64,000 bases of DNA from Erigeron canadensis (taxonomy: Eukaryota; Streptophyta; Magnoliopsida; Asterales; Asteraceae). Location of the stretch: positions 12,400,001 through 12,464,000 of the forward strand of contig NC_057764.1 of the NCBI RefSeq assembly GCF_010389155.1, given 5' to 3'. Positions 31,498-42,838 of this stretch are shown here, piece by piece; within the stretch, counting starts at the first letter, position 1; every line of letters starts with the position of its first letter. The notes beneath the pieces are model-generated. The model did not search any database and was not told where the DNA came from. It saw nothing but the letters and a program-made list of their open reading frames with translations. The position numbers and the translations under genes were made by a program.

Positions 31498-31513
31498 CCT
31501 GGCTCTAATACCA
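31498..31513 (-). other. C4 primer binding site
   Basis: Minus strand TGGTATTAGAGCCAGG, one mismatch to the initiator tRNA-Met complement. Confidence 0.85.
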
Positions 31514-31515
31514 CT

Positions 31516-32561
31516 TATTATGTCCCACTGTGTCACAATATACAAGAGTATAATGGACACTGAACAGTTGTAGAGGGGGATGAATACAATTTTTCCTTAA
31601 TTCTTAACCAACTTTTAAAATACGTTTTAAAGTCTCAGATTGAAATATAAGCAATGTCAGTAATAAGAATCAATAAAACAGTAAAGCAATAAATAAACAT
31701 TCTTTGATACAGATTGTGGCTTTCAAATGTAATCCTTTATTAAGATATAATCTATATAAAAAATTACAGGGTTGTTGTGGAAACAAGATAACCTATAAAT
31801 ATCTAAATAACCCTTGAAATGACAAAGAACAATCAATAAGTTCTAGCTCAAGAGAAGCAGCCCAAGCTGACTTCTCACGGACTAAGTTGTGTGTAAGAGC
31901 AAAGACAACTTGTGTGAAGAATGATTCAAAGGAATGCCACACATATGCATACAAGGAATGTGGCTTTTATAGGCGAAAACCATTTTTCTCTTGGTATCCA
32001 ATTAAGCCACGTATTCTTCTTTTGCTGGACGATCAAAGGAATATTGGATTGTGTCTTTATAGTACTTGTGGTCCCCAAAACCTGCAGTATGTCGTTTTGA
32101 TACTCCAATAAGAGTATGGACACACATATGTATTTCTGTCACCAACCTAAATTCTAGGAACCTTCCTAGTCACGTCATTTGTTCATATCAACAAATCTAG
32201 GTAGTTATCTTCACTTGATTGTCAAATACAGATTGCTCGTTTGTCAAGAGCAAATCTGTCTAAGTGTTTCTAAGCTGACTGCTAATCCCAAGCTGTTTTC
32301 CACTAACAACTTGGTCTTCTATCTTCAATCCTCCTCTTCGACTTGAACTGAATGCTATAACCATTTGATGCAGCTTGAACAACACTTGCTTCCATAAGAT
32401 AAACAATTAAAAGGAATGAAGCATGATCTGGGCCAGTTACAGATCGCAAGCTGTGTCAGCTTAGTCTGACGCAGATCAGATTACAAGAACCAAAAGATTT
32501 CTAAGTGTTTATACATTAGATTTGTCATCATTAAATTTATAATTAACATTGGGACTCAACA
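31516..32561 (-). repeat. C4 5' LTR (about 1046 bp)
   Basis: Minus-strand start TGTTGAGTCCC at 32561; the end reads GGGACATAATA before AG and the PBS, so the usual terminal CA is mutated. The U3 half carries AAGCTG/CAGCTT five times (32272, 32290, 32371, 32448, 32457). Confidence 0.7.
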
Positions 32562-32790
32562 TAAAGGATACACCAGATACAAATGGCCAAAGGCGACGAA
32601 GGGAAGACATCGTTCTACACTAGTAAAAGGATATACTATCACATGAAGATGTCGTTCGGCCTAAAATATACAGGTGCAACTTACCAGTGATTGGTCGACA
32701 AAGTTTTTCAACATCTGTTAGGTAGAAACTTGGAAGCATATGTCAACGACATGGTTATCAAAAGCAAAAGTTGTTGCGGAATGATATAAG
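32562..32790 (+). pseudogene. pol: G2: fragment of Ty3/gypsy reverse transcriptase
   Basis: Conceptual reading gives HQIQMAKGDEGKTSFYT, then MKMSFGLKYTGATYQ, a TGA, LVDKVFQHLLGRNLEAYVND and MVIKSK. This is the gypsy RT palm, of the Athila/Tat-like type that has GRNLE before YVDD (family knowledge). The catalytic box is YVND, one Asp lost; the TGA stands where the family has Arg; a one-base deletion lies near 32571. It is squeezed between the C4 and C5 LTRs, so both may have landed in an older gypsy element. Confidence 0.75.
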
Positions 32791-32875
32791 GTCCATCTCA
32801 TGGAAGCCTCATTGAGCATTAGTAAGCCCATATTCCATGTTGTATACATGGTCTATCTCAAGTTGAAGATATCTT
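32791..32875. other. Short gap between G2 and the C5 LTR
   Basis: No coding feature; may continue the gypsy relic in decayed form. Confidence 0.3.
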
Positions 32876-33338
32876 TGTTAGTGCATGATTCTCAATGACA
32901 TGAGCATTCTAGATATGTGAAGTATATTTATTTATAAGTTTAAGTCTTGTAATTATCTTGTAATTATCGTTTGTCCATAATATTACCTTGGCATATTTTA
33001 TTGAGCCAATTGGGATCCATTTATGTTTATTTGTTTGTTTATTATTTGTATTTTGCAGGTTTTAGACATAACATGTAAAGAGTCATTAAGTTAATATTGT
33101 TTATGCGTTTAACAACAATTGAGATATTAACTTAATGTACTTCCAAAGGGAAGTTAAGATAATTGTGTTTCTGCGTATTTACATGTAAGTGCACGTCTAT
33201 GTCAATAGCAGTCTAGATTGTTTGGGCTTATATTGTAATATGTCTTTGTCATGTGATTGTCATTAATGGACTTTGTATTATGCATAGAATACTAGATTAA
33301 GTTTAAGTATTGAATGTGTAATAATATTCTGCTATGTG

Positions 33339-33480
33339 AAATACGACCTCGTATTTGCAGGGTCAAATACGAGGCAACTTATAGGAAATACGACCTCGTA
33401 TTTGCAGGGTCGAATACGAGGCAGGACATCAATTACGACCTCGTAATTGTGTCGAGTTGGGCAGGAAATGCGAGGTCGAC
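33339..33480. repeat. Palindrome array in C5 U3 (TACGA-CC-TCGTA)
   Basis: Three full copies at 33340-33355, 33386-33403 and 33431-33448, spaced 46 and 45 bp: AAATACGACCTCGTATTT twice and AATTACGACCTCGTAATT once, where both arms change together. Half copies (AATACGAGG, GCGAGGTCG) lie between and after. Confidence 0.85.
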
Positions 33481-33507
33481 TCGCTGAAGCCCATGTCTTG
33501 AGTTTCC

Positions 33508-33515
33508 TATAAATA
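33508..33515 (+). promoter_or_regulatory. C5 LTR TATA box
   Basis: TATAAATA, 28 bp after the palindrome array. Confidence 0.6.
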
Positions 33516-33736
33516 CCGAACCCTAACAAAGATTAGGGTTGAACATTTGTTGACTTTTCAAGCATATTTGTACAGGTTAATAGGTCAAACGTTGTTCCGC
33601 TAGACCGAAGAAGATCTGCGAGGCAGCAGGTGATCTAGGGGCTTTCGTTGTGAATCACCAGGTTAAAGAGAGGGATTCCGCACCTCTGGATAACTGGTGC
33701 AAACTATTAACGATCCGATTCAAGGGGACTTACAAG

Positions 33737-33749
33737 TGATATCAGAGCC
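33737..33749 (+). other. C5 primer binding site
   Basis: TGATATCAGAGCC, one mismatch to the initiator tRNA-Met complement, two bases after the LTR. Confidence 0.85.
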
Positions 33750-33948
33750 TTTTGGTTTCATACCGGAAGGTTCTAGTTTGTGGTGATAGACAACATTTGA
33801 TTTAGGGTCGTTTAGACGTGATTCTTTCACGAGTTTACGACTGGAAATCTTGATCGTGGTATATCTTGGTGTTTGCAGCCGTCGAAAGTGTGTTATTGGT
33901 GTTTAGGGTTTCGAATTCAAGAGAATCATCGACCCAACATCGTTTGCG

Positions 33949-34143
33949 ACCTCGCAGGCTCGTATTACCTCATCCAACTTGTATTTCGACTTGGGTAGCT
34001 AATTACGACCTCTCCAGTTCAATTGTGACCTCGTATTTCGTATACGACCTCGTGAGCTCAATTACGACCTCACAGTTCAAATACGACCTCGAGTTCTAAT
34101 TGTGACCTCGTATTCTTGGACATCGTGAACTTTACGACCTCGT
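33949..34143 (+). repeat. C5 leader repeat array (ACGACCTCG)
   Basis: At least eight degenerate copies of T(A/G)(C/T)GACCTCG, mostly direct and at about 18-30-bp spacing between 34020 and 34143, ending 41 bp before the gag ATG. Same core as in the U3 array. Confidence 0.8.
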
Positions 34144-34183
34144 GTATTTTAAACAGTTCGTGAACTTTGCTAGCTTGGAGAAA

Positions 34184-34497
34184 ATGACGTCTCAGTTACC
34201 CACAAATTATCAGACTTTGCTGAATCAAATGATTCTGATGGATCATGAAACCGGAAAGACCAATTCACCACCAAAGTTGATAAGCCTACACAGATACTTC
34301 AATTGGAATTCGAGTCATACTGCAGGCTGATGGATGTGAGGATGTGGATGTGCATTACAAATGGTTATACTCCTCATACAGGTGCAGGTGGCACTCCAGG
34401 TTCGAGTGCTAGGCTTGCTTCATATGAGCAAATGGACATCGATAAAAAGAAAGACTATGAAGCTGAAAGCAAGGCATTGGGTTCACTTTGAATGACT
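34184..34497 (+). pseudogene. gag: C5 gag, broken N-terminal part
   Basis: The ATG at 34184 opens MTSQLPTNYQTLLNQMILMD and continues with PPKL, but the frame drifts near 34290. A second frame from 34303 (EFESYCRLMDVRMWMCITNG, then YEQMDIDKKKDYEAESKAL) runs to TGA at about 34489. After that a short open stretch reaches the G3 LTR. The layout fits a copia Gag N-terminus; no knuckle is reached. Confidence 0.55.
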
Positions 34498-35372
34498 CTC
34501 CAAGGGAAAGTTCTGCATCTGTTTGAAAAGTACGTGTGACATCCGTCACCGAAACCGGTAATTTATTATAGTCTTTAACTTAAATTTCTAATTTCTTGAC
34601 TGTACAGATTTAGGCCGACTTCAAATAGTCATATCTTGGTCGATATTTTGAACTGGAAGTTTATTTTTTTCCAGAAACATTTTTAAGATGTTAAAAGTGT
34701 ACAGTAAAAAAATTTGGATTTTTTTGAAGCTTCGAAGGCCCTTAACTTTTAAAAAACTTTTCTGCGCGCAAACAGTAAATTTTCTGACTAGTCTGTGATT
34801 ATGGAATTTTTAAAAATAGTTAACGTGCGAAATAAATTAAGTAAAAATTCATGTAAGTTTATAAAACTCTAAGGTTATGGTAGTTAAGATTTGAAAATTT
34901 GAATTGTTCGTTTCATCCTAATAAAAAATAGATAAAGTTACCAAAAATTTCAGCGAATATGAGCTTGTAGAATTCGATCATAAATCAATAAAACAAATAC
35001 TCTATATTAAGTTATATGACTTGTAACTTAATAATATATGACAAATCAGTTGCGAATATTTTGAAAGTAGCCATATATGTATATCATCAAATACGGGTTA
35101 CAATGGACGGTTATTGACCATGTCGATAATTGTAACTTGTTATTGTATATGTGTTGTGTAGATTCTAGCGATCATTTTGGACTTTGCACAACTACTTGCT
35201 TGTTGAGGTGAGTTTCGTGGCCCCTGTTTTTATTATTTCTTTGGGGGAAAATGATGCTCAAAACATTTTTCATTTCTTTTACTAGCTGTGCCAAAACTTG
35301 TTTGTTTTATTGGACAAATACGTGTAATTACGAAATGTGTATGCTAGCTTGCTTGTGTTGATTCCTATGATG

Positions 35373-35477
35373 CAATAGATGTCTGTTGATATCTATTGAA
35401 GACTATATATGATAATAGATGTCTGTCGATATCTATTGAAGACTATTTACGACAATAGATGTTTGTCGATATCTATT
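35373..35477 (+). repeat. Three-copy 40-bp repeat with inverted arms in G3
   Basis: AATAGAT at 35374, 35414 and 35454 pairs each time with ATCTATT 17 bp downstream (start to start), with period exactly 40 bp. Confidence 0.8.
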
Positions 35478-35742
35478 GAAGACTATTTGATAACTATTAA
35501 CCAACTTTATACTCCAGCTGGTAGTTTGTTGGTATAACAATGTGTGGTTCAGTTGTTGGCAAGTGATGTGATTTAGTTGTTGGCAAGCAGTGGTGAGTTT
35601 ATGTTGTTGGATAACTATGATGGCATTGATCAGTATTTGGAATGCATACATGCTACTACATGTTTATATTAACACTATTGTCCATACTTCATATATCATG
35701 CACAACAAACACATTTGTATTACTTTAAACCTACGAACTCAC

Positions 35743-35755
35743 CAACATTATGTTG
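35743..35755 (+). other. Hairpin 342 nt from the G3 LTR 3' end
   Basis: CAACATTATGTTG, preceded by GAACTCAC and followed by a T-rich tract and TTTTTAGG. Confidence 0.6.
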
Positions 35756-36100
35756 ACATTTTCGAGCATTCATTTTTAGGTAATAACAATGCTTAAGGAG
35801 ATTGAGCATAAGGACTCCTATTTGCTATTTATTTTCGAGCATTCATTTTCGAGCATTCTCTTTATTAGGAAGACTAATAAAGAGATCCTTCATGGACTCC
35901 TATTTGCATTTAATCATTGAACTCTATTTGCTATTTGCTAAAGTTTTTGCTATTTGAGGCGTGTTGCCTAGACTTATCCCTTTTGTGGGAAATACATTTA
36001 TTTGGATTTCATTTGGTGTGACTCTATTATAAAGTCCATGTGCTATGTTATATCTTTTCGTCATATCCTACGATTCTGCCTAAGGTGGGGTGTGACAGAT

Positions 36101-36112
36101 TGGTATAAGAGC
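36101..36112 (+). other. G3 primer binding site
   Basis: TGGTATAAGAGC, one mismatch to the initiator tRNA-Met complement. Confidence 0.8.
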
Positions 36113-39100
36113 TTTGGTTATAGAGAATTAGGTAGGTTGACCTAGAATATAACCTAAGTTCCTACATATAGCATGCATAATAGGGACTATGTGTGCATCA
36201 TATATATATATGTGTAATTATTCATGAGCTATTTCACTTATTTGTGACCAATATGTGTTCTTTTGTGTGAACTAAGTGTTTGTATATGTTTTGTCGTTAT
36301 AAATGTATTACTGATGCGTGCACTATGAACCTACAATCATTCGTAAAACCTACATTATAACAATTAGTTCATTTTGTAATACTTCTTTGGGGGTTGTAGT
36401 GATTTTGAGAAAGCTAACATTTAGACTTATAGTCACTGTAGCTGCTTAAGCTTTTCGTCTATAATTAGCGAGGTTGGCCATTGAAGGTGGACGCATCACC
36501 TAACACGACGTTTGGAAACTAGAAGTGGAGCATATATAAGTAAGAAGGATTTTTTTTTCCCTTTAGTTATGATTAAGGCTCAATTGGCATCTTGAGTACA
36601 ACTTAGAAACCTTCTAGACTGCTCTCTTTAGTGACACATTACAAACCTGTAGTGACTTAATGATCTAGTGTCCTTAACGTAGATAACACCCCACACAAGA
36701 AATTACACATACTCGAGAATGGTAAGAACTAGGGTGACCATGCAAAGTAAATTACAATAACGGGTGCACACGTAATTGTAATTTGCAATGCATGCTAACC
36801 CTAGGGAATCCTATTGTCTAGGGTCATAGTCATATGGTTTAGATTCGTATGGTTAAATGTATGGTAGCTCCTCTCCCATACCACCGCTAGCCAATCTAAA
36901 TTTTAGTTTCAATATATACCTTAAAAGTAGGAAAAATTTTATAACTACAATCATTTGACTTTAAAAGGTTAGTTCGAGTATATGCAACAAATCCTTAATT
37001 AAAATCATTGTAATAAAGCGTTGATAATGGAAAAAAAAGGGTCACTCTCCGCACGTATATAACAAATTCTTAATGGGAGGTTTTAAGTATTAAATTAGGT
37101 GTTACTCGACATATACAACTTCAATAAAAGAAAATCCCGAAACACGTTACAGAATCACAAGAAAAAAAAATACTAATAATAAATAAATATAAGATTTAGT
37201 CTTATCCCTATATTAAGCTCCACTCATCCCTCTTACTATTACAACTTTTCATTCTTGTTAACTTAATATAAAAGCATAACCGACGCATTTATAAAAAAAC
37301 TTTAATAAAAAAAACTAAAACTAAAAAAAAAAAGCTCCACTTCAACATATATAATTAGTCTTGCGTGCGTGCGCGCGCGCGCACACACACACACACACAC
37401 ATATATATTTCAGCATGTATAAATAATGATACGGACATGACCTAATTCAAAATATATACCTACCACATATCTCATAATTATTTGTTTAATTTTATTATAT
37501 CATCAGAATCTTTATTCATCAAACTTTTTTATCAAATTCATATATCATATCAATTTGTAACATCTTTCGATCATCATCATCTTATAATCTTATGTTATCA
37601 TCATTATACGGTAATATAGATCCCAAATTAAGCCTTAAGAAAGTCAACGTACTATTACTATCAAACAGCACACATCGATTTTCATGCTCTTCGAGTGACC
37701 ATCATGGTGGGTTGTTTTTTACTCGACAAGAAAAGTAGAAAGTAAATGTGACTCATCGTAAACATTTTGGAAAACTAAATCAAACCTTAAGCAAGTGATA
37801 ACTGTCACCTAAAGAAAGTGTCTAGAGTATCTTTCTAATAATTATATATATAATAAAACATTATTGGGCTAGAGAGTTGAATTCAAATCTCTCTCATTTA
37901 GTGAAAAAATTTATATGATAGATTTTTAACTCAATATCTATTAATCATTATTTGCAATTTTTTTTTTAACTCATTTGTTTATCATATTCTTATTATAATA
38001 ATAAGATCTAGTTCACTATCTTATACACATTGCTAAATAATTATTTTCATCAACGGATATTTATACTCATTTCTAGTAATCATAGCAATTCTATTCAGCA
38101 AGCTAGTGTAGCTAGCATGACATATAACACAAATAAAAAGCCACATAATCTGAAACAGCTTAAATATCAAGAAAATCATTAAGTAAAACTCAAGTGTGAA
38201 TCCCATTATTCCACGCATAAATGTATAATATCACATTAACCTCAAACATACCAAAGAAACATATAGTCGATAAAATAATATTATATAATATTTACTATAA
38301 AAAAAACAAAATTATATAATGGACATTTATATGATGCCATGTTTCGTAAGTGGGAGAAATATATTACCTCAATTCTTTATTTAAGTCATTAACAATCTTT
38401 TCAAGTGAAACCTCCTACAACTACATTAAATGTACTAAAGAAGCTGTTACACATTAATACAATTTCCAAATAATGTATTGTGGTTGATTAGCTGAGTTCT
38501 CCATAAAAATATAAAACCTAGTATGGAGGTCTTGAATTAAGATTCGTTGAACACTTAGAAATCCTATGAGGACCAATGTTAAGGGTAAGTGAAGAAAAAG
38601 GTGAATATGGTGAGGAAATGGAGCTGACCTGAGAGTAAAAAGTGTGAATGTTAATCGTGAACGGTTAATACTAGTCTAAGAAAAAAAATTGAATTGGTTA
38701 AAGCACAAAATATATTAACGCTAGCTATGTAAATCAAAAGCTCAAAAACAAACACAGAAAAGAAAGAATGAATAAGCTACGTACTCGCTGATAATTTGTT
38801 TTTGCTGCATGAAATTTTATAACTCGTTTGCACATATTGGATTTTACAAAGTGAAAAGTTATGTTGATCATTTCGAATATGTGAACATTGTTATTAATCC
38901 ACAGTTAATCGATACCAAAAATCTTAGATCTCTTGTGTCTAAGTCCATCGTCTAGCTCGTTTATACTAAATGTTAAAATTATTGAAAAAGTTTTTAAAGT
39001 TTTGTTATCAAACGGTTAAATTAATTCCACCAAATATATAACCCATCAACAACTATTTTTACCAATAAACGTACTTCTTAGTTTATATACATAATACTAT

Positions 39101-39360
39101 CAGCATAAAACTTAACAAAATCAAAACCATTAACTAAATTGTATGCGTTGGGGACCTTAACGTAATTGTGACACAAACTCGAATATTCAACATTTTCTTA
39201 AAAGTCAGTTGTTAAACATTTGCTAAATGACTATAGTATCGTGTACTCAACAATCTTAAGACAAGAAGGTTTGATGTGTTGCGATCATCTCAAAAGATTA
39301 TGTCCACAAAATTTATTATTTTTTTTTTAAAAAAAGTCTATCTTACGCATTATACACTAA
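36113..39360. other. Non-coding: G3 leader, then unassigned AT-rich DNA
   Basis: To about 36900 the sequence looks like a gypsy leader (GAGAATTAGGTAGGTTGACC just after the PBS). Beyond it is AT-rich with many short A/T runs, one dinucleotide microsatellite at 37362 and no reading frame I would defend. Confidence 0.45.
37362..37408. repeat. (GT)n-(GC)n-(CA)n-(AT)n compound microsatellite
   Basis: GCGTGCGTGCGCGCGCGC followed by (CA)10 or so and ATATAT. Confidence 0.9.
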
Positions 39361-39632
39361 AGGGTGGTGATCGGGATTTTACCGAGAGAGAATTTTCGAA
39401 AGTCTGTTTTCCTCGGGTTTTGATTAACAAAGTGTGGAGTTTTGAAGTTAGCCAAGAGGATCGCACTCGAGTTCATCCAAGAGTTGTGCCTTTTGTGTTG
39501 ACTCCTGAACAAGAAGAGATTTGCAGATCTCATGAACAAACTGTGAAGGACTTTGAAGATCGGTTAGATGGACGAAAAAGAAAACTCCATGAAACTGATG
39601 ATCATTGTTCCAAGAAAACATGCTTTAATTAG
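39361..39632 (+). CDS. Unrecognised coding segment, possible last exon of a host gene or captured fragment
   Basis: The frame is open from 39276, but the part before about 39360 is T/A-rich and not protein-like. A T-rich stretch followed by CACTAAAG at 39354-39361 could be a 3' splice site. After it come about 90 codons of ordinary composition: GGDRDFTEREFSKVCFPRVL, then VWSFEVSQEDRTRVHPRVVP, LTPEQEEICRSHEQTVKDFE and a Lys/Arg-rich end, with stop TAG. Charged, soluble and balanced, unlike the retroelement proteins nearby. I do not recognise the family. No upstream exon was found; it could be a gene remnant carried by a transposon. Confidence 0.4.
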
Positions 39633-41914
39633 TTTTATTATTTGTTATGTTTTCTAAAGTTTCTGATTGATAATTTACTATAGAAGATCATTTGTAGATG
39701 ATGATCTATAGTATGTTTTTATTTATTTTATGTTATTAGATATGTTTTATGCCTGTTCCAGAATTGCATTAGTTTAATCACAGGGATGAAGAAACTAGTG
39801 TTATTAAGGAAAGAGACATAAATAGATGTCAATCTTAGGAGAGATTTTGGAATACATTACAACAAGTGAATGCATGTTCATAGGCTCAGAAGATTATAGT
39901 TAGAAATTCCTTTATACTTGATGTGCAAAATCGAGCTCTAAATTTATAAAACTATAATTACCTAAAAACTCACTACTACACACTATCGGGAAGTGGACCC
40001 GACCGTTTGTAATAAAGCCAAGAGGTAAGACCGTGTTCGTTCTCAGGGATTGGATCGACTAGTTGTTTGATGCAATGGTTTGAAAAACGGGTGTTGCTTC
40101 GAAAATCCTCTTGACGATAAAATTAAAATGAATTTGAAAGACAAATTGCATAAAAGTAAAAAAGAACTTCAGACAATATTAAGAAAAGTCATCCACCATG
40201 AATTCACTTGACTTCAAATGTGATTGCATTTAATCAAGACCAAATTAAAATTGCAAGACAATAAAAGTAGATACGATCTAGATGGGTGCTCGTGAATCTT
40301 CAATGAATCCGCCTAAGAAAACTTGCTTGGAGATTGAAGAACCCTTGTAGAACAGCTCCTAGAAATATTTTAGATGATTTGGAAAATAGGGATTGTTTCC
40401 TATTTATACCCTCTCAAAATCTGATGCAAAAACGACCTAAACTTTCGGATCCCGTGCACCCACTACGGCGCAGTGGAATGTGCCTTCCCTCACTGCGGCG
40501 CAGTGGGGAGTTTTTGACTTTGACTTTCGGGTGACTGCGGCGAGCGGCTATGGATACCTCCACTACGGCGCAGCCATAATCCACATCTTCAATTCTCTTC
40601 AAGGATGGCTGCGGCGTAGTCTCTCTTTTGCCATCCCCACTGCGGCGTAGTGGGGTTTGTTCAACAATTTTCCGAGGTAATGGACAGCGGCGCAGTGGAC
40701 ATGTAGCATACCCACTGCGGTGCAGTCATTACTTATGTGGAATCATGCTTTCGATCTCGAGTACATGCCGAGCTCCGTCGTCTTTTCCACTTAAATCAAC
40801 TCTCGATAATTCAAATCAACTCCTAGGCCAATAAATCTTCCGAAAATGTACAAAATGAATGCGTAACCTGTTTAGGACCTGAAAACACTAACAAACACCA
40901 TAAACGCGCCAAATGCACATATAATCGACTTAAAATACATAAATAAATGGCCAATAATGATGTGGGCGATGGGTATAAAATGGTCCTTAAGCAAATCCGG
41001 AATTTAAGTAAAAGCATTCCTTGATAACCAAATATCAAAACAAGTTACGAGTATCAAAAAGAAGCAACACCAAGCATGTCAAATGACAAAAGGTGGGTGA
41101 AGTAGTTTTAATCTTAAATGAAAACCCGAAATGTTTGACAATACCTGAACAATCCGTAAGCCACGATAACTCAACTAAGCATAAATGAAACCAACGATCC
41201 TATCAATATCATTCTACTCCAACAAACTTACTTTAGAGGTTGAATATATGAAGAATCACTCATAGCTCAGTCATGATGTATACTATTTTACCATAGGCTT
41301 GAACTAGGATCGACGCTCCACCAACACGGCGCAAGCACCAAGTACATCGTCAAAATAGGCATAAGGTTGGTTGTATAGTTAAACTAAGGCTATGTATAAT
41401 GGATATGTACAATGGAGTACGGGAAATTTATAGGGTAAAGATGAAAGGAAATAATACAAAGATTTAGGTATATATGAAAAATGTACAAAACAATCTAATC
41501 AAACCCATACCATTGATTGCCAACAAACCTCCAACCGATAAGTTGCTATCCCGCGAACACACCTCCAAAGTAACAAGCAAACCCGACACCTTTGTGGTGT
41601 ATCAACTTCAAAAAACTTATAATCATCCAAGTCATCCATTATAATGATACAACAAACTTTCTAGACATTTGAAAATGAGAAATACCCACTAGTAGCCCAA
41701 GTTCTTTCTTTTTTTTTTTATAAATTTTTTTGTTTTTCATAATTTTTATTCTTTTTGAACCACTTTTACTCTACTAGTAGATATCCTCTTACAATAATAA
41801 ACATATCTATAACTCTTCACTTTCTTTGTTTGAACAATCCAAGACAATCCTCAATAACTTAACCCATTGACGTATTATCATAGACAAGAAATTTCCCCCA
41901 ATATAAGATTTCGG
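39633..41914. other. Unassigned repeat-like non-coding DNA
   Basis: Includes TACACACTATCGGGAAGTGG near 39980 and AGACCGTGTTCGTTCTCAGG near 40030, wording that I associate loosely with gypsy LTRs but cannot place. The 40461-40726 palindrome array lies here. No ORF over 75 codons is credible. Confidence 0.35.
40461..40726. repeat. Array of CACTGCGGCGCAGTG palindromes
   Basis: Eight full or partial copies at 40461, 40491, 40533, 40561, 40609, 40638, 40682 and 40712. The best is CACTGCGGCGCAGTG, a perfect 7-bp inverted repeat around one G; variants are mostly G-to-A or C-to-T at CpG (CACTACGG, GGCGTAGTG). Confidence 0.8.
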
Positions 41915-42838
41915 ATCTGATAATGCAGCTTTGAAATTAGGAGGTTTCATTCAAATCTACTAATATGTGTTCTTCAGACTCGATCATAAGATTTAATCTA
42001 TCACGAGCACGTATTATCCTTGAGGACCTACGAATTAGAATCGATTTATCTTCAACTTGTAGTTCACTTAGAGATTCATCTCTTTGAAAATTCCCCCCCC
42101 CCCAAGTTGAAGATTTCTAGTATTTTCAGAAGTTGACACATCTTCTTGAGCCTCATCAAGTTCAACAATCCCCCCACTGTCTTCTTGAGATATGAATTTC
42201 CTTTTAAGGAATTCAGTAAATCAAAAATACTTTGACAGTGTTTCCGGTAGGAAAATAGAAGTAGTAACCCATTGTTTCCTTTGGGTGTCCTACTAAGATG
42301 CACTTAACACCACAATTCATGCGGTATCTTGTCAACCTTCTTGGTTGGAACCATATTGAGAATGCAAGTAGCAATCTCTAGAGCATAATCCCAAAATGAA
42401 ATGGGAAAGTCTTAAGGTTCATCGTTTTATCTCACCATGTTCAACAAGGTTCGATTTCTCCTTTCACATATACCCTTATATATAGGAGTAAGCTCTTGGA
42501 TAAATCCACAAGCTTTTAGATGATCCTTAAACTTTTGCTTAAGTTTTCTTCATCTCGATCCGAACGAAGAATCTTGATGGTTCTATTGAGTTGATTCTCT
42601 ACTTCACTTTTAAATTCGTTGAATATTTCGAAGACTTCATGTTTATGTTTAAGAAAATAAACATAACCATAATGACTGAAATCATTCATAAAAACGATGA
42701 AGTAGTTAGCCTTTCCTTGACACATGCCTAAATGAGCTACATACACCCGAATGTATTAGTCCAAGTAATTTCTTAGCCCTCTCCGGTTTTATGCGCAAAA
42801 GGTATTCTTGTCATCTTGCCAAAAACACAAGGCATGCA
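41915..42838 (-). pseudogene. pol: C6 pol: integrase core and linker relic
   Basis: Frame pieces 42746-42516 (FSHYGYVYFLKHKHEVFEIF...TIKILRSDRD) and 42303-42076 match the C7 integrase core and post-integrase linker in order, followed at 42050-41915 by nucleotide similarity to the C7 linker (ILGDLNEPPNF region). Frameshifts and deletions separate them. Confidence 0.75.

Larger units (their letters stand above)
29668..32561 (-). mobile_element. C4: Ty1/copia element, 5' part (LTR, PBS, gag)
   Basis: Minus strand: LTR 32561-31516, PBS, gag with zinc knuckle, coiled-coil region, then cut at 29668 where the G1 LTR starts. Pol is absent. Gag is of the same broad type as C1 but divergent. Confidence 0.8.
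32876..33734 (+). repeat. C5 5' LTR (about 859 bp)
   Basis: TGTTAGTGCATG...GGGGACTTACA, followed by AG and the PBS. TATAAATA at 33508-33515. An array of palindromes lies directly upstream of the TATA. The 5' boundary is inferred from TGTTAG and is less certain than the 3' end. Confidence 0.7.
32876..34534 (+). mobile_element. C5: Ty1/copia element, LTR plus 5' leader and gag start
   Basis: LTR 32876-33734, PBS, repeat-rich leader, broken gag from 34184, cut at 34534 by the G3 LTR. No later part is found beyond G3. Confidence 0.75.
34535..36097 (+). repeat. G3 5' LTR (1563 bp)
   Basis: TGTGACATCCGTCACC...GGGGTGTGACA, followed by GAT and the PBS. A three-copy 40-bp repeat lies at 35373-35477 and a hairpin at 35743-35755, 342 nt from the LTR end. 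Homologous to G5 on the opposite strand (shared GGTGAGTTT and CTCACCAAC blocks). Confidence 0.75.
34535..36900 (+). mobile_element. G3: Ty3/gypsy element, LTR plus PBS and leader
   Basis: LTR 34535-36097, PBS, then leader sequence that fades into unassigned DNA at about 36900 (end uncertain). No gag or pol detected. Confidence 0.65.

Noticed and set aside
33339..33480. CRISPR-like array
   Set aside because: Palindromes with related spacers in a plant LTR; no cas genes and not a prokaryotic context.
41701..41745. Poly(T) tracts as LINE or SINE tails
   Set aside because: No adjacent LINE ORF or SINE promoter boxes.
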